Shown: in pieces, positions 39,677 to 48,900 of the stretch
How the letters are laid out: each line of letters starts with the position of its first letter
Numbering within the stretch: the stretch's first letter is position 1
Made by a program: the position numbers and the translations under genes
The notes under the pieces: generated by a model
The model's input: the letters and a program-made list of their open reading frames with translations, nothing else
Databases searched by the model: none
Told to the model about the DNA's origin: nothing
DNA from: Pseudobutyrivibrio ruminis CF1b
GTDB lineage: Bacteria > Bacillota > Clostridia > Lachnospirales > Lachnospiraceae
Length of the DNA stretch: 64,000 nucleotides
Assembly: GCF_000424005.1 (NCBI RefSeq)
Contig: NZ_AUJB01000008.1
Location: 496,001-560,000 of the forward strand
Direction of reading: 5' to 3'

Positions 39677-40231
39677 ATGACTATAGATGAAATAAAACAT
39701 ACATATTCGATGAGAGATATTGTTGAAAGTTATGGATTATCTATCACTAGAGCAGGATTTTGTCGTTGTCCTTTTCATGGAAAGGGAAGTGAAAGAACTC
39801 CTAGTATGAAAATATATGAGGATACATTTTATTGTTTTGCCTGCAATCAAAAAGGGGATATTTTTGCTTTTATTCAAGAATATGAAGGCATTACTTTTAG
39901 AGATGCTTTTATTAAGCTTGGTGGAGAATATAAGTATACAAGTAAGGAGGAACGAAAGAAATTACAAGAGAAATGGAAGCGACAAAAAGAGGAACGAGAG
40001 CGAAAGAAAGCAGAAGATTTGGCTTTTAAAAATATGCTAAGGGATGCCATTACTATAACACAATCTATTGACACAGAACCTTATTCTAATGAATGGTGCA
40101 TTCTTAAAAATGCTAATCCAAAGCTTGTTTATTGGTGGGAATGTTTATTAGATGGAGAAGATATAAATCGAGAAGATGTATCAAAAGTAATTGCTAATTT
40201 GCATAAAAAATTAGAAGAAATAAAAAAATGA
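39677..40231 (+). CDS. CHC2 zinc-finger (primase-like) protein, short
   Basis: 184 residues. The N-terminal CHC2 zinc finger is clear: CPFHGKGSERTPSMKIYEDT with Cys/His, then FYCFACNQKGD with two Cys. 'FAFIQEYEGITFRDAFIKLGG' is typical of DnaG. After residue 85 the protein turns into a charged helix and an unknown domain; the TOPRIM catalytic core of DnaG is missing. It may bind single-stranded DNA or prime with a partner on the element's lagging strand. Confidence 0.8.
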   Translation: MTIDEIKHTYSMRDIVESYGLSITRAGFCRCPFHGKGSERTPSMKIYEDTFYCFACNQKGDIFAFIQEYEGITFRDAFIKLGGEYKYTSKEERKKLQEKWKRQKEERERKKAEDLAFKNMLRDAITITQSIDTEPYSNEWCILKNANPKLVYWWECLLDGEDINREDVSKVIANLHKKLEEIKK

Positions 40232-40314
40232 AGACAATGACAAAAGGTGACATCGTAATTTGATATCTTTTATCCAAGAACAAGGAAAAAGAATTCCATA
40301 GGAGGTAAATTATT

Positions 40315-40611
40315 ATGGAAGATAAGAATGCAAGAATTGAAAAGCTTAAAGCTGCACAAGAAAAGATTGATAAAAAAATAAAAGAGTTGGAGGAGGCTAA
40401 ACTCGAAGAAGAACTTGAAATGGTGGAAGACGTGAACGCAGAAAAGACAGATGAAGAAGATATTGTCAATGTATCAAAAAAGACTAATGAATGGAAAAAG
40501 GTGGCAGCCGTTGCTGGTATAGCTGCAGTAGCAGGCACTGGAGTATTTTTAGCAGTGCGTCAACCTTGGAAAGCTGCAAAAGTAGTTTGTCATTTGGGTC
40601 ATGTTGTATAA
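40315..40611 (+). CDS. Coiled-coil protein with membrane helix
   Basis: 98 residues: coiled coil at about 8-42 (RIEKLKAAQEKIDKKIKELE), acidic stretch, then a helix at about 62-82 ('KVAAVAGIAAVAGTGVFLAV'). Unknown function. It has AGGAGG before the ATG. Confidence 0.55.
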   Translation: MEDKNARIEKLKAAQEKIDKKIKELEEAKLEEELEMVEDVNAEKTDEEDIVNVSKKTNEWKKVAAVAGIAAVAGTGVFLAVRQPWKAAKVVCHLGHVV

Positions 40612-40623
40612 GGAGAACTAGGT

Positions 40624-40740
40624 ATGTGTAAGTTCATAAGTAGAGTAGTGTTTTGTGTTGCCACAGAGCTTGTCGCCCTGGCTATTGTAGACAAGATTAG
40701 AGGTGAAAAGAACGAAGCCTCTGATTTTAGTAATAATTAA
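40624..40740 (+). CDS. Tiny hydrophobic protein, 38 residues
   Basis: A frame of 38 codons after AAGGAGAACTAGGT: MCKFISRVVFCVATELVALA, then a polar end. It starts 12 bases after the previous gene. Could be a small membrane protein; unproved. Confidence 0.45.
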   Translation: MCKFISRVVFCVATELVALAIVDKIRGEKNEASDFSNN

Positions 40741-40751
40741 ATAATAGACGC

Positions 40752-40788
40752 AATACCAACTGCCCGGTTTTTTCTAGCAGTTGGTATT
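40752..40788 (+). terminator. Terminator before the ClpP-like gene
   Basis: AATACCAACTGC (40752-40763) and GCAGTTGGTATT (40777-40788) form a perfect 12-bp stem with a 13-base loop containing a T run. It separates the conjugation block from the next genes. Confidence 0.6.
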
Positions 40789-40814
40789 TGTATTTCAAGA
40801 AAAGGAGTAACTAT

Positions 40815-41459
40815 ATGACTGATGAAAAAATGTTTGACAATGAGTGCAAGAATGATAAACGTGAAAAAGATAATTGCACTCTATATACATCCAAGGAGAA
40901 AAGAAGTCTTTGGATATATGGACGCATAGATGAAAAGACATGTGCAGATGCAGCCTATTTTATCTATATGATTAATTGCGAAGATGATGATAGAGCTGAC
41001 TATAGAAAAAAATACAAGCGTAAGCCAATTAAACTCTACATAAATTCGTATGGTGGAAGCATTTACGATATGTGGGTTGTGATAGATTCAATTTTGACAT
41101 CTAAAACCCCAGTACATACATATTGCACGGGGTATGCAATGAGCGCTGCTTTTCAGATTTTTATATCAGGAAAGAAAAGGTATGTATCAAAACACGCAAC
41201 TCTTATGTACCACCAAATGTATGCTGGTTTTTGGGGTAAATATCAAGACTTAGTCGAAGATCAGCAGCGAAATGATTATATGAATGAAGAACTTGAGGAT
41301 TTCGTGATTGAGAGAACAAGTTTAACTAAACAGAAACTCAAGGCGATTCGTGAAAAGAAACGTGATACGTATTTTAATGCAGACGATGCAATAAAAAATG
41401 GAATAGCTGACAAAATAATAGAGGAAGCTGATATAAAGGCAAAAAAGCATGAAAAATAG
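40815..41459 (+). CDS. ClpP-like serine protease encoded on the element
   Basis: About 214 residues from the ATG at 40815 after AAAGGAG. It has the ClpP fold signs: 'IKLYINSYGGSIYDMWVVID', the active Ser in 'GYAMSAAFQI' near residue 108, and the active His in 'MYHQMYAG' near residue 132. Inserts (about 52-66, RADYRKKYKRKP) set it apart from housekeeping ClpP. ClpP forms a barrel fed by a Clp ATPase; none is seen nearby, so it may use the host's. Its function in the element is unknown. Similar to ClpP/SppA-type proteins of phages and elements. Confidence 0.8.
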   Translation: MTDEKMFDNECKNDKREKDNCTLYTSKEKRSLWIYGRIDEKTCADAAYFIYMINCEDDDRADYRKKYKRKPIKLYINSYGGSIYDMWVVIDSILTSKTPVHTYCTGYAMSAAFQIFISGKKRYVSKHATLMYHQMYAGFWGKYQDLVEDQQRNDYMNEELEDFVIERTSLTKQKLKAIREKKRDTYFNADDAIKNGIADKIIEEADIKAKKHEK

Positions 41460-41640
41460 GATTTGTGGAATGTGCAATTGCGGGAAGTTACACCCACTTA
41501 ATGAGACTAATTGGTTTGAGTGTGCTAATTGTGAAGAGATATTTGAATTAGATGATTGTGGAGAATTCAAGATTGTGGATTATGAAGCATGGGCTAATCA
41601 AATATATGGTCTGAAAAAAATAGCCATTATTAATAATTGA
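41449..41640 (+). CDS. Small zinc-ribbon-like protein
   Basis: 63 residues with Cys pairs: 'CGMCNCGKLHP' and 'FECANCEEIFELDDC'. It overlaps the ClpP-like gene by 11 bases, so it may be coupled to it and could be an adaptor. No family recognised. Confidence 0.6.
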   Translation: MKNRICGMCNCGKLHPLNETNWFECANCEEIFELDDCGEFKIVDYEAWANQIYGLKKIAIINN

Positions 41641-41711
41641 CAGAATGTGTCATACCAAAATGCTAACGTACATATAGAAACAAAAAAGTGATATCTAATT
41701 AGGAGTTCTAT

Positions 41712-42062
41712 ATGGCTAAAGAAAGTGAAGAAGAAAAGGCTCAAAAACGTGTAAATGAGCTACACAAAAAGCATGTTGAAGCAGGTTACCAATGGCTGGA
41801 TGCAAAGGTGGTTGAGATATACCATAAAAAAGCATTATCACTAAGTACGTCAATTAACGATGTTGGAGCCAGGCGTCAATTACGAATTGAGCTCCAACAA
41901 AAGTACGGTTTACAGGAAATAGAAGCAGTAAATATTTTAAATGGATACAATGTTAATGACTACATAACGAAGTATTACCGTATTGAGCATAAGATACCTA
42001 CGCTTAGAATTAGGCCTAGTAAGGATGATTTCTCAGACGAAAATGACGATGATTGGAGCTAA
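41712..42062 (+). CDS. Unknown hydrophilic protein
   Basis: 116 residues, charged, helical N terminus ('EEEKAQKRVNELHKKHVEAG') and acidic end (SDENDDDWS). TTAGGAG before the ATG. No family recognised. The next 177 bases hold no clear gene (a 29-codon frame near 42126 has no good site). Confidence 0.55.
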   Translation: MAKESEEEKAQKRVNELHKKHVEAGYQWLDAKVVEIYHKKALSLSTSINDVGARRQLRIELQQKYGLQEIEAVNILNGYNVNDYITKYYRIEHKIPTLRIRPSKDDFSDENDDDWS

Positions 42063-42239
42063 TAGGAGCTGGTAGTATGAGAAGGATAATATAAAAACCA
42101 TATGGGACTATGAGTTGGGGTAAAAATGTATAACAAATTAAGCAAAAAAATTTCTAAAAATACTGTGAATAAGGACAAAAACTGTCTTTTAGATGGTAAA
42201 ATTGGGATTGTATAAGTGGTAAATGGAGGGAATATTGTT

Positions 42240-42812
42240 ATGACTACAGATGCCTATTGGCGCATGTGGTTTTTGATTAGCGCCGTGGGAATACTGTGGT
42301 GCTTTTTTGTTTGTGGAGGTAAGAAAATGGGAAAAGATTTTGAAATTACAGTTACACATGTAGTTAAAGCAAGTTTGGGACCAGAAGATAATGAACGTGT
42401 GAATAATATTTTAAAAGAATTGAAATCTGTAATAGCAAAAAGTATAGCAAAATTCGATGATACTGATTATTTTGAGAATGGCTATGATGCTTTTTTTCAG
42501 TTATCCAATTCTGATTATACCGAACTTGTGGAATCAGTATATAAATGCTTAGAATCCGCACTAAGTCTTGTAGGAAGACGAAGAGTACAAGAAGCTTTTT
42601 TTAGAAATTATTATGATCTTTGCGATAAAGCTCTTAATGGAGAAGAATATGCAGATGAAATTATTACTATTTCATGGGGAAAAGATGAGATAGAAGAAAT
42701 AAATGTAGATATTCATTCTGTTAGAGGAATAATTGAGGCTTCATTATGGCTGGCTGGAGTGGACATAATACGATCATTATGTACACCAGGCAATATTCCT
42801 AAAATAAGATAA
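42240..42812 (+). CDS. Unknown protein with N-terminal membrane helix
   Basis: 190 residues from the ATG at 42240, nine bases after GGAGGG. One membrane helix at about residues 8-25 (WFLISAVGILWCFFVCGG), then a soluble domain of about 160 residues ('SLGPEDNERVNNILKELKSV', 'VRGIIEASLWLAGVDIIRSL'). No family recognised. It precedes the WYL remnant. Confidence 0.55.
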   Translation: MTTDAYWRMWFLISAVGILWCFFVCGGKKMGKDFEITVTHVVKASLGPEDNERVNNILKELKSVIAKSIAKFDDTDYFENGYDAFFQLSNSDYTELVESVYKCLESALSLVGRRRVQEAFFRNYYDLCDKALNGEEYADEIITISWGKDEIEEINVDIHSVRGIIEASLWLAGVDIIRSLCTPGNIPKIR

Positions 42813-42828
42813 CCAAGAGGATAAAGAC

Positions 42829-43017
42829 ATGGCTAACAAAATAGAGAGAATACTTGGATTATATTCGAAGCTAATTAATGGCGGAACAGTCTATAAAGCT
42901 GAGGCTGCAACAAATTATGACGTTGATGAGAGAAGTATCGCAAGAGATATCAGTGATATTCGTGATTACTTAGATAGATCGCCAAGGAACAGACGAGGTG
43001 CTTTTTTGTTAAGTTAG
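42829..43017 (+). pseudogene. Truncated copy of the WYL regulator's HTH
   Basis: 62 residues. About the first 50 match the HTH of the full WYL gene at 44011 ('ERILGLYSKLINGGTV', 'VDERSI..DISDIRDYLD') with roughly 85 percent identity by eye. The match then breaks off at 'LDRSPRNRRGAFLLS' and stops, so the WYL ligand domain is missing. The DNA differs at many third positions, so the copy is old. It is either a remnant left by rearrangement or a free HTH that could compete for the same operator. Confidence 0.65.
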
Positions 43018-43066
43018 CATCATACGTTTATCAAAAAAGTGTTGTGTGACAAAGGAGAAGTATCAA

Positions 43067-43456
43067 ATGAGTGAGAACTATAAATCTATAATTTCTGATA
43101 AAAAAGTTGAAGCAGAAAAATTAATGACAAGCGAGCAATTTACTGCTTGTGATGCGGCTATACATACTGCATCGGTTGCTGCTGGAGCTATAGGTACGAT
43201 TCCAACACCAGTAACGGATTCTATTTCGGATGAGCAGATTAAAATGGCGATAGCTTTGGGGAAAATTTTTGACCAAAAACTATCAGAAACTGCTGCTAAA
43301 GCACTAATTAGCTCTGTTGAATCAACTTTTGTCGGGAAAACGGGTATAAAACCTATTCTAATAGCCGGATGGATGGCTTCGGTTGCAGTAGCTGTAGGAC
43401 GTACAAAAGCAATTGGTTGGTCTTTGGCTGTTGATTTTGCAAAGAAACAGCAGTAA
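43067..43456 (+). CDS. Small hydrophobic helical protein
   Basis: 129 residues from the ATG at 43067 after AAAGGAG. Two apolar helices: 'AAIHTASVAAGAIGTIPTPV' and 'PILIAGWMASVAVAVGRTKA'. The 'IPTPVTDSISDEQIKMAIAL' stretch recalls DUF697/YcjF-like proteins, which associate with membranes. That resemblance is weak. It lies between the HTH remnant and the WYL gene, and may belong to the TerB/HerA locus. Confidence 0.6.
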   Translation: MSENYKSIISDKKVEAEKLMTSEQFTACDAAIHTASVAAGAIGTIPTPVTDSISDEQIKMAIALGKIFDQKLSETAAKALISSVESTFVGKTGIKPILIAGWMASVAVAVGRTKAIGWSLAVDFAKKQQ

Positions 43457-43524
43457 TTAAATACATCTCATTTGTAGATTAAATATGGTCGCTTGGTTCA
43501 CTTTGGAATGTAGGAGTTACCAAT

Positions 43525-44001
43525 ATGAGGAAAGAGGATTTATTAGTAAAAAAAGTAATTGATACTATTAATCACAATCCATCATCAGATAATATCCATA
43601 TTATTTTCAGACCAAAGATTTATGTATTAAATGATGAATACTATTACCTAGAGCTAGAATGGTCTATATCTGTACATGAAGTATCTATTCAAGAAGAGTT
43701 GAAAGCAGATATATCAGATGGAGATATTTTTGAAATTTGGCCAGATGCAAATATTATTGCTCGTGATGGAATATTTATATATTTGGATGATGTCGACATT
43801 GGAGAAGATGACATTGATTATTATGACCTTTGTAGTTCTGCTAAAGAAGTATTTGAAGCACTGTACAATATTGTCTATGAATTTACAGTTCAAAGAGAAC
43901 ATCTAATTGAGAAAAAGGATATGGAAACAATCAACAAATCATTAGATGAATATAGAAAGAGAGTGTTTAATATAATTTTTTACGAAACGGAAGAAAAGTA
44001 G
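43525..44001 (+). CDS. Unknown acidic protein, possible immunity protein
   Basis: 158 residues, acidic, alpha-beta ('YYYLELEWSISVHEVSIQEE', 'ISDGDIFEIWPDANIIARDG'). No family recognised. Its size and acidity are like immunity proteins, and a toxin/immunity pair lies a few kilobases downstream, but this is only a guess. Confidence 0.5.
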   Translation: MRKEDLLVKKVIDTINHNPSSDNIHIIFRPKIYVLNDEYYYLELEWSISVHEVSIQEELKADISDGDIFEIWPDANIIARDGIFIYLDDVDIGEDDIDYYDLCSSAKEVFEALYNIVYEFTVQREHLIEKKDMETINKSLDEYRKRVFNIIFYETEEK

Positions 44002-44010
44002 AGGGTGAAC

Positions 44011-44967
44011 ATGGCTGATAAAACTGAACGCATTCTTGGATTATATTCAAAATTAATAAATGGTGGAACTGTTTTTAAAGCTGAAGCTGCCGCAAACTAT
44101 GGTGTTGATGAACGAAGCATTTCTAGGGATATTAGTGATATCAGAGATTATCTGGATATTTCTGGACCAGAAGATGGCTGCATTAACACTATTGTCTTTG
44201 ATAGAAAAATTGGTGGCTATCGACTTGAAGAAATCTATAAGCAGAAGTTTACAAATCCTGAGATTTTAGCTATTTGCAAGATTTTACTTGCTAGTAGAGC
44301 TCTTACTAAAAAAGAGATGGAACAAATGCTTGAAAAATTAGTGGATAGTTGTGTTCCTAAAGGGAATCAGGAGATAGTTAGGAATTTAATACGAAACGAA
44401 GAATTTCACTATATCGAACCACATCATAAAACCGTTTTTATAGATAGAATGTGGAAGATTGGTGAAGCAATAAACCAACATCACTATATTGAAATTCAAT
44501 ATAAAGGTGTTCAAGGAAAACATGGGCATACTAGAAAGATAAAGCCTGTAGCAATAATGTTTTCTGATTACTATTTTTATTTAGCAGCATTCATTGATGA
44601 TGAGGAAGTTAAGAAGAATTTTGATGTCATAAATGATGCAAATCCTACAATCTATAGAATTGATAGAATGCAGGATTTCAAAGTGTTAGATGAGACTTTT
44701 AAGAATCCATATTCTGAAAGGTTCCAAGAGGGAGAATTTAGGAAACGTGTTCAGTTTATGTTTCCTGGTAAGCTAAGGAAAGTGAAGTTTGAATATAGAG
44801 GGTATTCTGTAGAAGCAGTGTTGGATCGGTTACCTACAGCAGAGATAAAGAGCGAGAAATATGATGAAAGTCTTGGAAGAAATATTTATGAAATAACTGC
44901 TGAAGTTTTTGGTGATGGAATAGATAGATGGATTAAATCACAAGATAAAGATGTTGTTCTTAAGTAA
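44011..44967 (+). CDS. WYL-domain transcription regulator
   Basis: 318 residues from the ATG at 44011. An HTH of DeoR/HTH_11 type is at residues 1-55 ('LINGGTVFKAEAAANYGVDE', 'ERSISRDISDIRDYLD'). The WYL domain is at about 140-230 ('AINQHHYIEIQYKGVQG', 'IKPVAIMFSDYYFYLAAFID'), and the WCX-type C-terminal region is about 240-318. Such regulators bind nucleic-acid ligands and often control phage-defence loci. It lies 25 bases before the TerB-like gene and probably controls it. Confidence 0.9.
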   Translation: MADKTERILGLYSKLINGGTVFKAEAAANYGVDERSISRDISDIRDYLDISGPEDGCINTIVFDRKIGGYRLEEIYKQKFTNPEILAICKILLASRALTKKEMEQMLEKLVDSCVPKGNQEIVRNLIRNEEFHYIEPHHKTVFIDRMWKIGEAINQHHYIEIQYKGVQGKHGHTRKIKPVAIMFSDYYFYLAAFIDDEEVKKNFDVINDANPTIYRIDRMQDFKVLDETFKNPYSERFQEGEFRKRVQFMFPGKLRKVKFEYRGYSVEAVLDRLPTAEIKSEKYDESLGRNIYEITAEVFGDGIDRWIKSQDKDVVLK

Positions 44968-44992
44968 GCATTTATTTTTAGGAGGGTAGATT

Positions 44993-45949
44993 ATGGCATC
45001 ATTGGGAAAGGTATTAATTGGAGCAGGCGTAGGAGTACTGGCTGTGGCAGCGGCACCTTTTACAGGTGGTGGTTCTGTATTAGCTGGAGCATCATTGATG
45101 GGGTCGTTAGCTGGAGCTGGTGTTGCGGCTGCTGGAGCAGGTATTGTTGGAGCAACTGCAGCTGTACTCTCAGATGACGATGATAAGGAAACAAGAATTG
45201 TTAATAATTCTGAATCAACAGAGGATGAACAAAGTGTTGAAGAGGTTGATAAAGATTCAGATTCGTTAGGTGCTAAGACTGAGAAGAAAAACAAAAAGAG
45301 CTTTTCAGAAGATGAGCTGAATTTTCTATATACGGTTTTATCTGTTTCATACTATGTAGCATATTCAGACAATGAATTCCACAAAAAAGAAAAAGATATT
45401 ATAGACGCTAAAATTGATGAAACATTAGATGGTGTGCCTCAAAAGATAAAACAGAAGGTAGTAGAAATTCAAAAGAAGGAAGAATGGTCATTTGAAGATG
45501 TAAAGATATATCTTGATAACATTACTGATTTTAACCAATTTGAAATCATTAAAGAATGGATTTTAAAAATAGCAATGGCGGACGATGTTTATAGTGATAG
45601 TGAGAAGGAAGTAGTAAATATCTTCGAAGAATATGTTAGGAAAAGGGAGGGGGATTTCCCACAGAATGCATATTCACTATTGGTAGTAGAAGAAGATGGA
45701 GTAATAAAAGATTTACGTCAGAGCACAGAGGAACTAAAATGGTTCTCCTTAGCTAAGGAGGATACATTGTGTCAAAAAAAGCTTATTGGCAAAGGTTTTG
45801 ATGAAGCATTAGATGTTTTGAAAGAGTACTTTGATGATGAAGAAGTTGTTTCGTACTATAAAGGTGGAATTGTATTTAAGGGTGATGGTGAGTATTTAAA
45901 GAAGCTAATCAAAACAATAAAACATATAGAAATAGATATAGCTGATTAA
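44993..45949 (+). CDS. Glycine-zipper and TerB-like protein
   Basis: 318 residues. Residues 1-62 are a Gly/Ala-rich hydrophobic segment ('VLIGAGVGVLAVAAAPFTGG', 'GASLMGSLAGAGVAAAGAG'), probably inserted in or attached to a membrane. A TerB-like helical domain is at about 105-220, with the paired acidic motifs 'AYSDNEFHKKEKDIIDAKID' and 'AMADDVYSDSEKEVVNIFEE' that in TerB bind metal. The last 90 residues are of unknown type. It lies 14 bases before the HerA-like ATPase gene, with which it probably acts at the membrane. Confidence 0.75.
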   Translation: MASLGKVLIGAGVGVLAVAAAPFTGGGSVLAGASLMGSLAGAGVAAAGAGIVGATAAVLSDDDDKETRIVNNSESTEDEQSVEEVDKDSDSLGAKTEKKNKKSFSEDELNFLYTVLSVSYYVAYSDNEFHKKEKDIIDAKIDETLDGVPQKIKQKVVEIQKKEEWSFEDVKIYLDNITDFNQFEIIKEWILKIAMADDVYSDSEKEVVNIFEEYVRKREGDFPQNAYSLLVVEEDGVIKDLRQSTEELKWFSLAKEDTLCQKKLIGKGFDEALDVLKEYFDDEEVVSYYKGGIVFKGDGEYLKKLIKTIKHIEIDIAD

Positions 45950-45963
45950 ATAGGAGGAGCCTT

Positions 45964-48900
45964 ATGAGTGTTTTGGACAAAGATTTTATTACCTCACATA
46001 AAATTAATAGTTTTGTTAATAGCTTGGGAAGAGAAAATATTGGTAATCAGGTAAGTATTATTCATAATAAGAAAGAAAACGTTTTATCTAGATTGGTAGA
46101 AGAACAAAAAAATCAAAATAAGATTTCATATTTGATTAATGAAATTGGAATTAACGTTTATCAATCATACTTGAAATTTTTGACAAAACATGATGAGGCA
46201 GGCATGGGGTTATACACCCCTGTGGCTGATATATATGATAAGTTTAAGGCAGATAATCGAATTAGATTCTATAAAATAACCAAGTGGGTTAATGACAAAG
46301 AAGAAAAAAATATAGAGAAATTAGCTAATGTTTATCAAACGCTAAATGGAGAAACTGCTAATGTATGTTTATTATTTCATCGTACGGCTGAAAAGACGGA
46401 AACATATATAGCTGTTGTAAACAATGAAGCTACGGACGCGCTGGGTGTAACTAAAAAATACGCTAAATTAGTAAATAATGCATTTTCTGGAAATTTTCCA
46501 GGTATTGAATTTTTTCATGAAGAGGGAAAGGGGACTCCTGATTTTTTAAATTTCGAAAAAATAAAGAATAGTAATGTTGCTTCAGTGTCATGTATACCAT
46601 CTGAAAAATCTGAAGATTTTATTAGTCAGAGTATGGAAAAACTTTTAGATGGTGTTATTCCTGCGGAGGGGAAGGAATATACGGTAATGCTTTTGGCCGA
46701 ACCAGAAAAAAATTTGGCTGAAGTAAAATCAGATCTTTCATCGAATTATACAAATTTATCAAAATATGAATCTTGGCAGCAAAGTTTTAGCTTAAGTGAC
46801 AGCAAAAATAAGAATACAACAACTTCGTATAGTTCTAATGTAAGTGCCATATTGATTAGTAAGAATGACTCAGAAAGCATTGCAGAAAGCCAAACATTAG
46901 GTGCAAGTGAGAGTATGGTCCAAAATAACACAAACTATGCTGTGAAACATACATTGGAACTAATGGATAAACAGATGGAAAGACTAGAAAAATGCTCTGC
47001 ATGTGGTATGTGGAATTTTGCTGCTTATTTTATATCAGATGATATAGTTACAACCAATAATTTGGCACATATTTATATGTCGCTAATTGAAGGAGAGGAT
47101 TCATATTTGTCTGAATCGGCTATTAATGTATGGAAAAATCAATCAGACGATGAAGAAGAAACTCAACGAGTTCTTAAATCATTAAGTATACTTCAACATC
47201 CAGTTTTCACATTAAATTATGAAAGTATAACAGATGATGAACTAAGCATATTACCGGCCTGTGTAAATGCATCTGTTAGAATGTCGGGAACTGAGTTAGC
47301 GCACGCACTTAATTTCCCAAGAAAATCGATTAGTGGCTTACCAGTCTTAGAAAGTGTTTCTTTTGGTAGAGAGGTATCTACCTATGAGAATAATGAAAAT
47401 GCTCTGATTAATGTGGGAAAAGTTTATCACATGAGAAATGTAACAAATACAAATATACAGATTGATGTAAATAGCCTTTCTTCGCATGTTTTTGTTACAG
47501 GTTCTACAGGCACAGGAAAATCTAAATCGATTTATGGACTTCTAGACAATTTGTTTAATTATGATAAAGGAATTCATTTCTTAGTTATAGAACCAGTTAA
47601 AGGAGAGTATAAGTACACATTTGGTAAACAACATAATGTTAAAGTATTTGGATCTAACCCTAATTATACAGATTTGTTTAGGATTAATCCATTTTCTTTC
47701 CCGCAGGAAATACATATTTTAGAGCATATTGATAGACTAGTGGAAATCATGAACGTTTGTTGGCCAATGTATGCAGCAATGCCAGCTATTTTGAAAGATG
47801 CAGTAGAGGAATCATACAAGCTTTATGGATGGAATTTGAAATCTAGTACTTGCATAAATCAACCAGCTAGATTTCCTACATTCTATGATGTGCTGGAAAG
47901 CTTACAATTTGTTATGGACAAATCGCTATTTTCAGGTGATACAAAAAGCGACTATGCGGGAGCCTTAATCACAAGAGTGAAGTCGCTAACAAATGGTATA
48001 AATGGCCTAATGTTTTGTGCAGGCAGGGATGAAATTACCAATTTCGATTTGTTTGAACAAAATGTTATTGTAGATTTGAGCAGAATAGGTTCAATGGAAA
48101 CAAAGTCTTTGGCTATGGGAATCTTATTAATGAAGTTGCAAGAGTATAAGTTGTCAGTGGCAACAAAAAATCAAATTGCAAATAAGCAGTTTATGGATCT
48201 GCCATTGCAACATATTACGGTTATTGAAGAAGCACATAATCTGCTGAAAAAAACCAGTACATCGCAGTCACAGGAAAGCTCTAACGTTCAGGGCAAATCT
48301 GTTGAAATGATTACTAATTCTATAGCAGAGATGAGAACTTATGGCGAAGGATTTATTATAGTTGATCAATCACCCGCCTTGTTAGATGAATCTGTGATAA
48401 GAAATACTAATACTAAAATTGTTTTGAGATTACCTGATGAGGCTGACCGAAAATTAGTTGGTTCTGCTATGGCCCTCAATGAGAACCAGATACAAGAATT
48501 GGCAAAGTTGCCTACAGGTGTAGCTGCTATTTATCAAAATAATTGGGTTGAATCCGTATTATGTAAGTTCCCATATGATCCGTCTAAAAAAAATGATGAT
48601 ATAAGTTTTGAGCCAGCAGATATAAAAGATTGGAGTGGAGATGTGCTTTCATCAGTATATTTGGAAAACTCAACTAGAAAGATTCGAAAGGAAGATGTAG
48701 ATAGTGCGTTAGCCTGGATAGAAAAGATAAATTGTCCTAGTGAAACTAAGAGATTTATAAGCAATACAATTCTAGGGGACACCCTCACAGAAAAACAGAA
48801 AATGATTATATCATACAATATATTAGAGGGAAAAAAGTTAGCACTAGAAATGCAAAATGTTACAACAAGAGATGAAGGTATAAATATAGCAAAAAAATTT

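Noticed and set aside
39591-39679. A 28-codon frame overlapping the CHC2 gene start
   Set aside because: It runs through the perfect hairpin at 39598-39632 and its composition follows from that structure.
45000-45180. Long minus-strand frame opposite the TerB-like gene start (to 45294)
   Set aside because: It is the mirror of the Gly/Ala-rich segment; no ribosome site on that strand, and the plus-strand gene is well supported.
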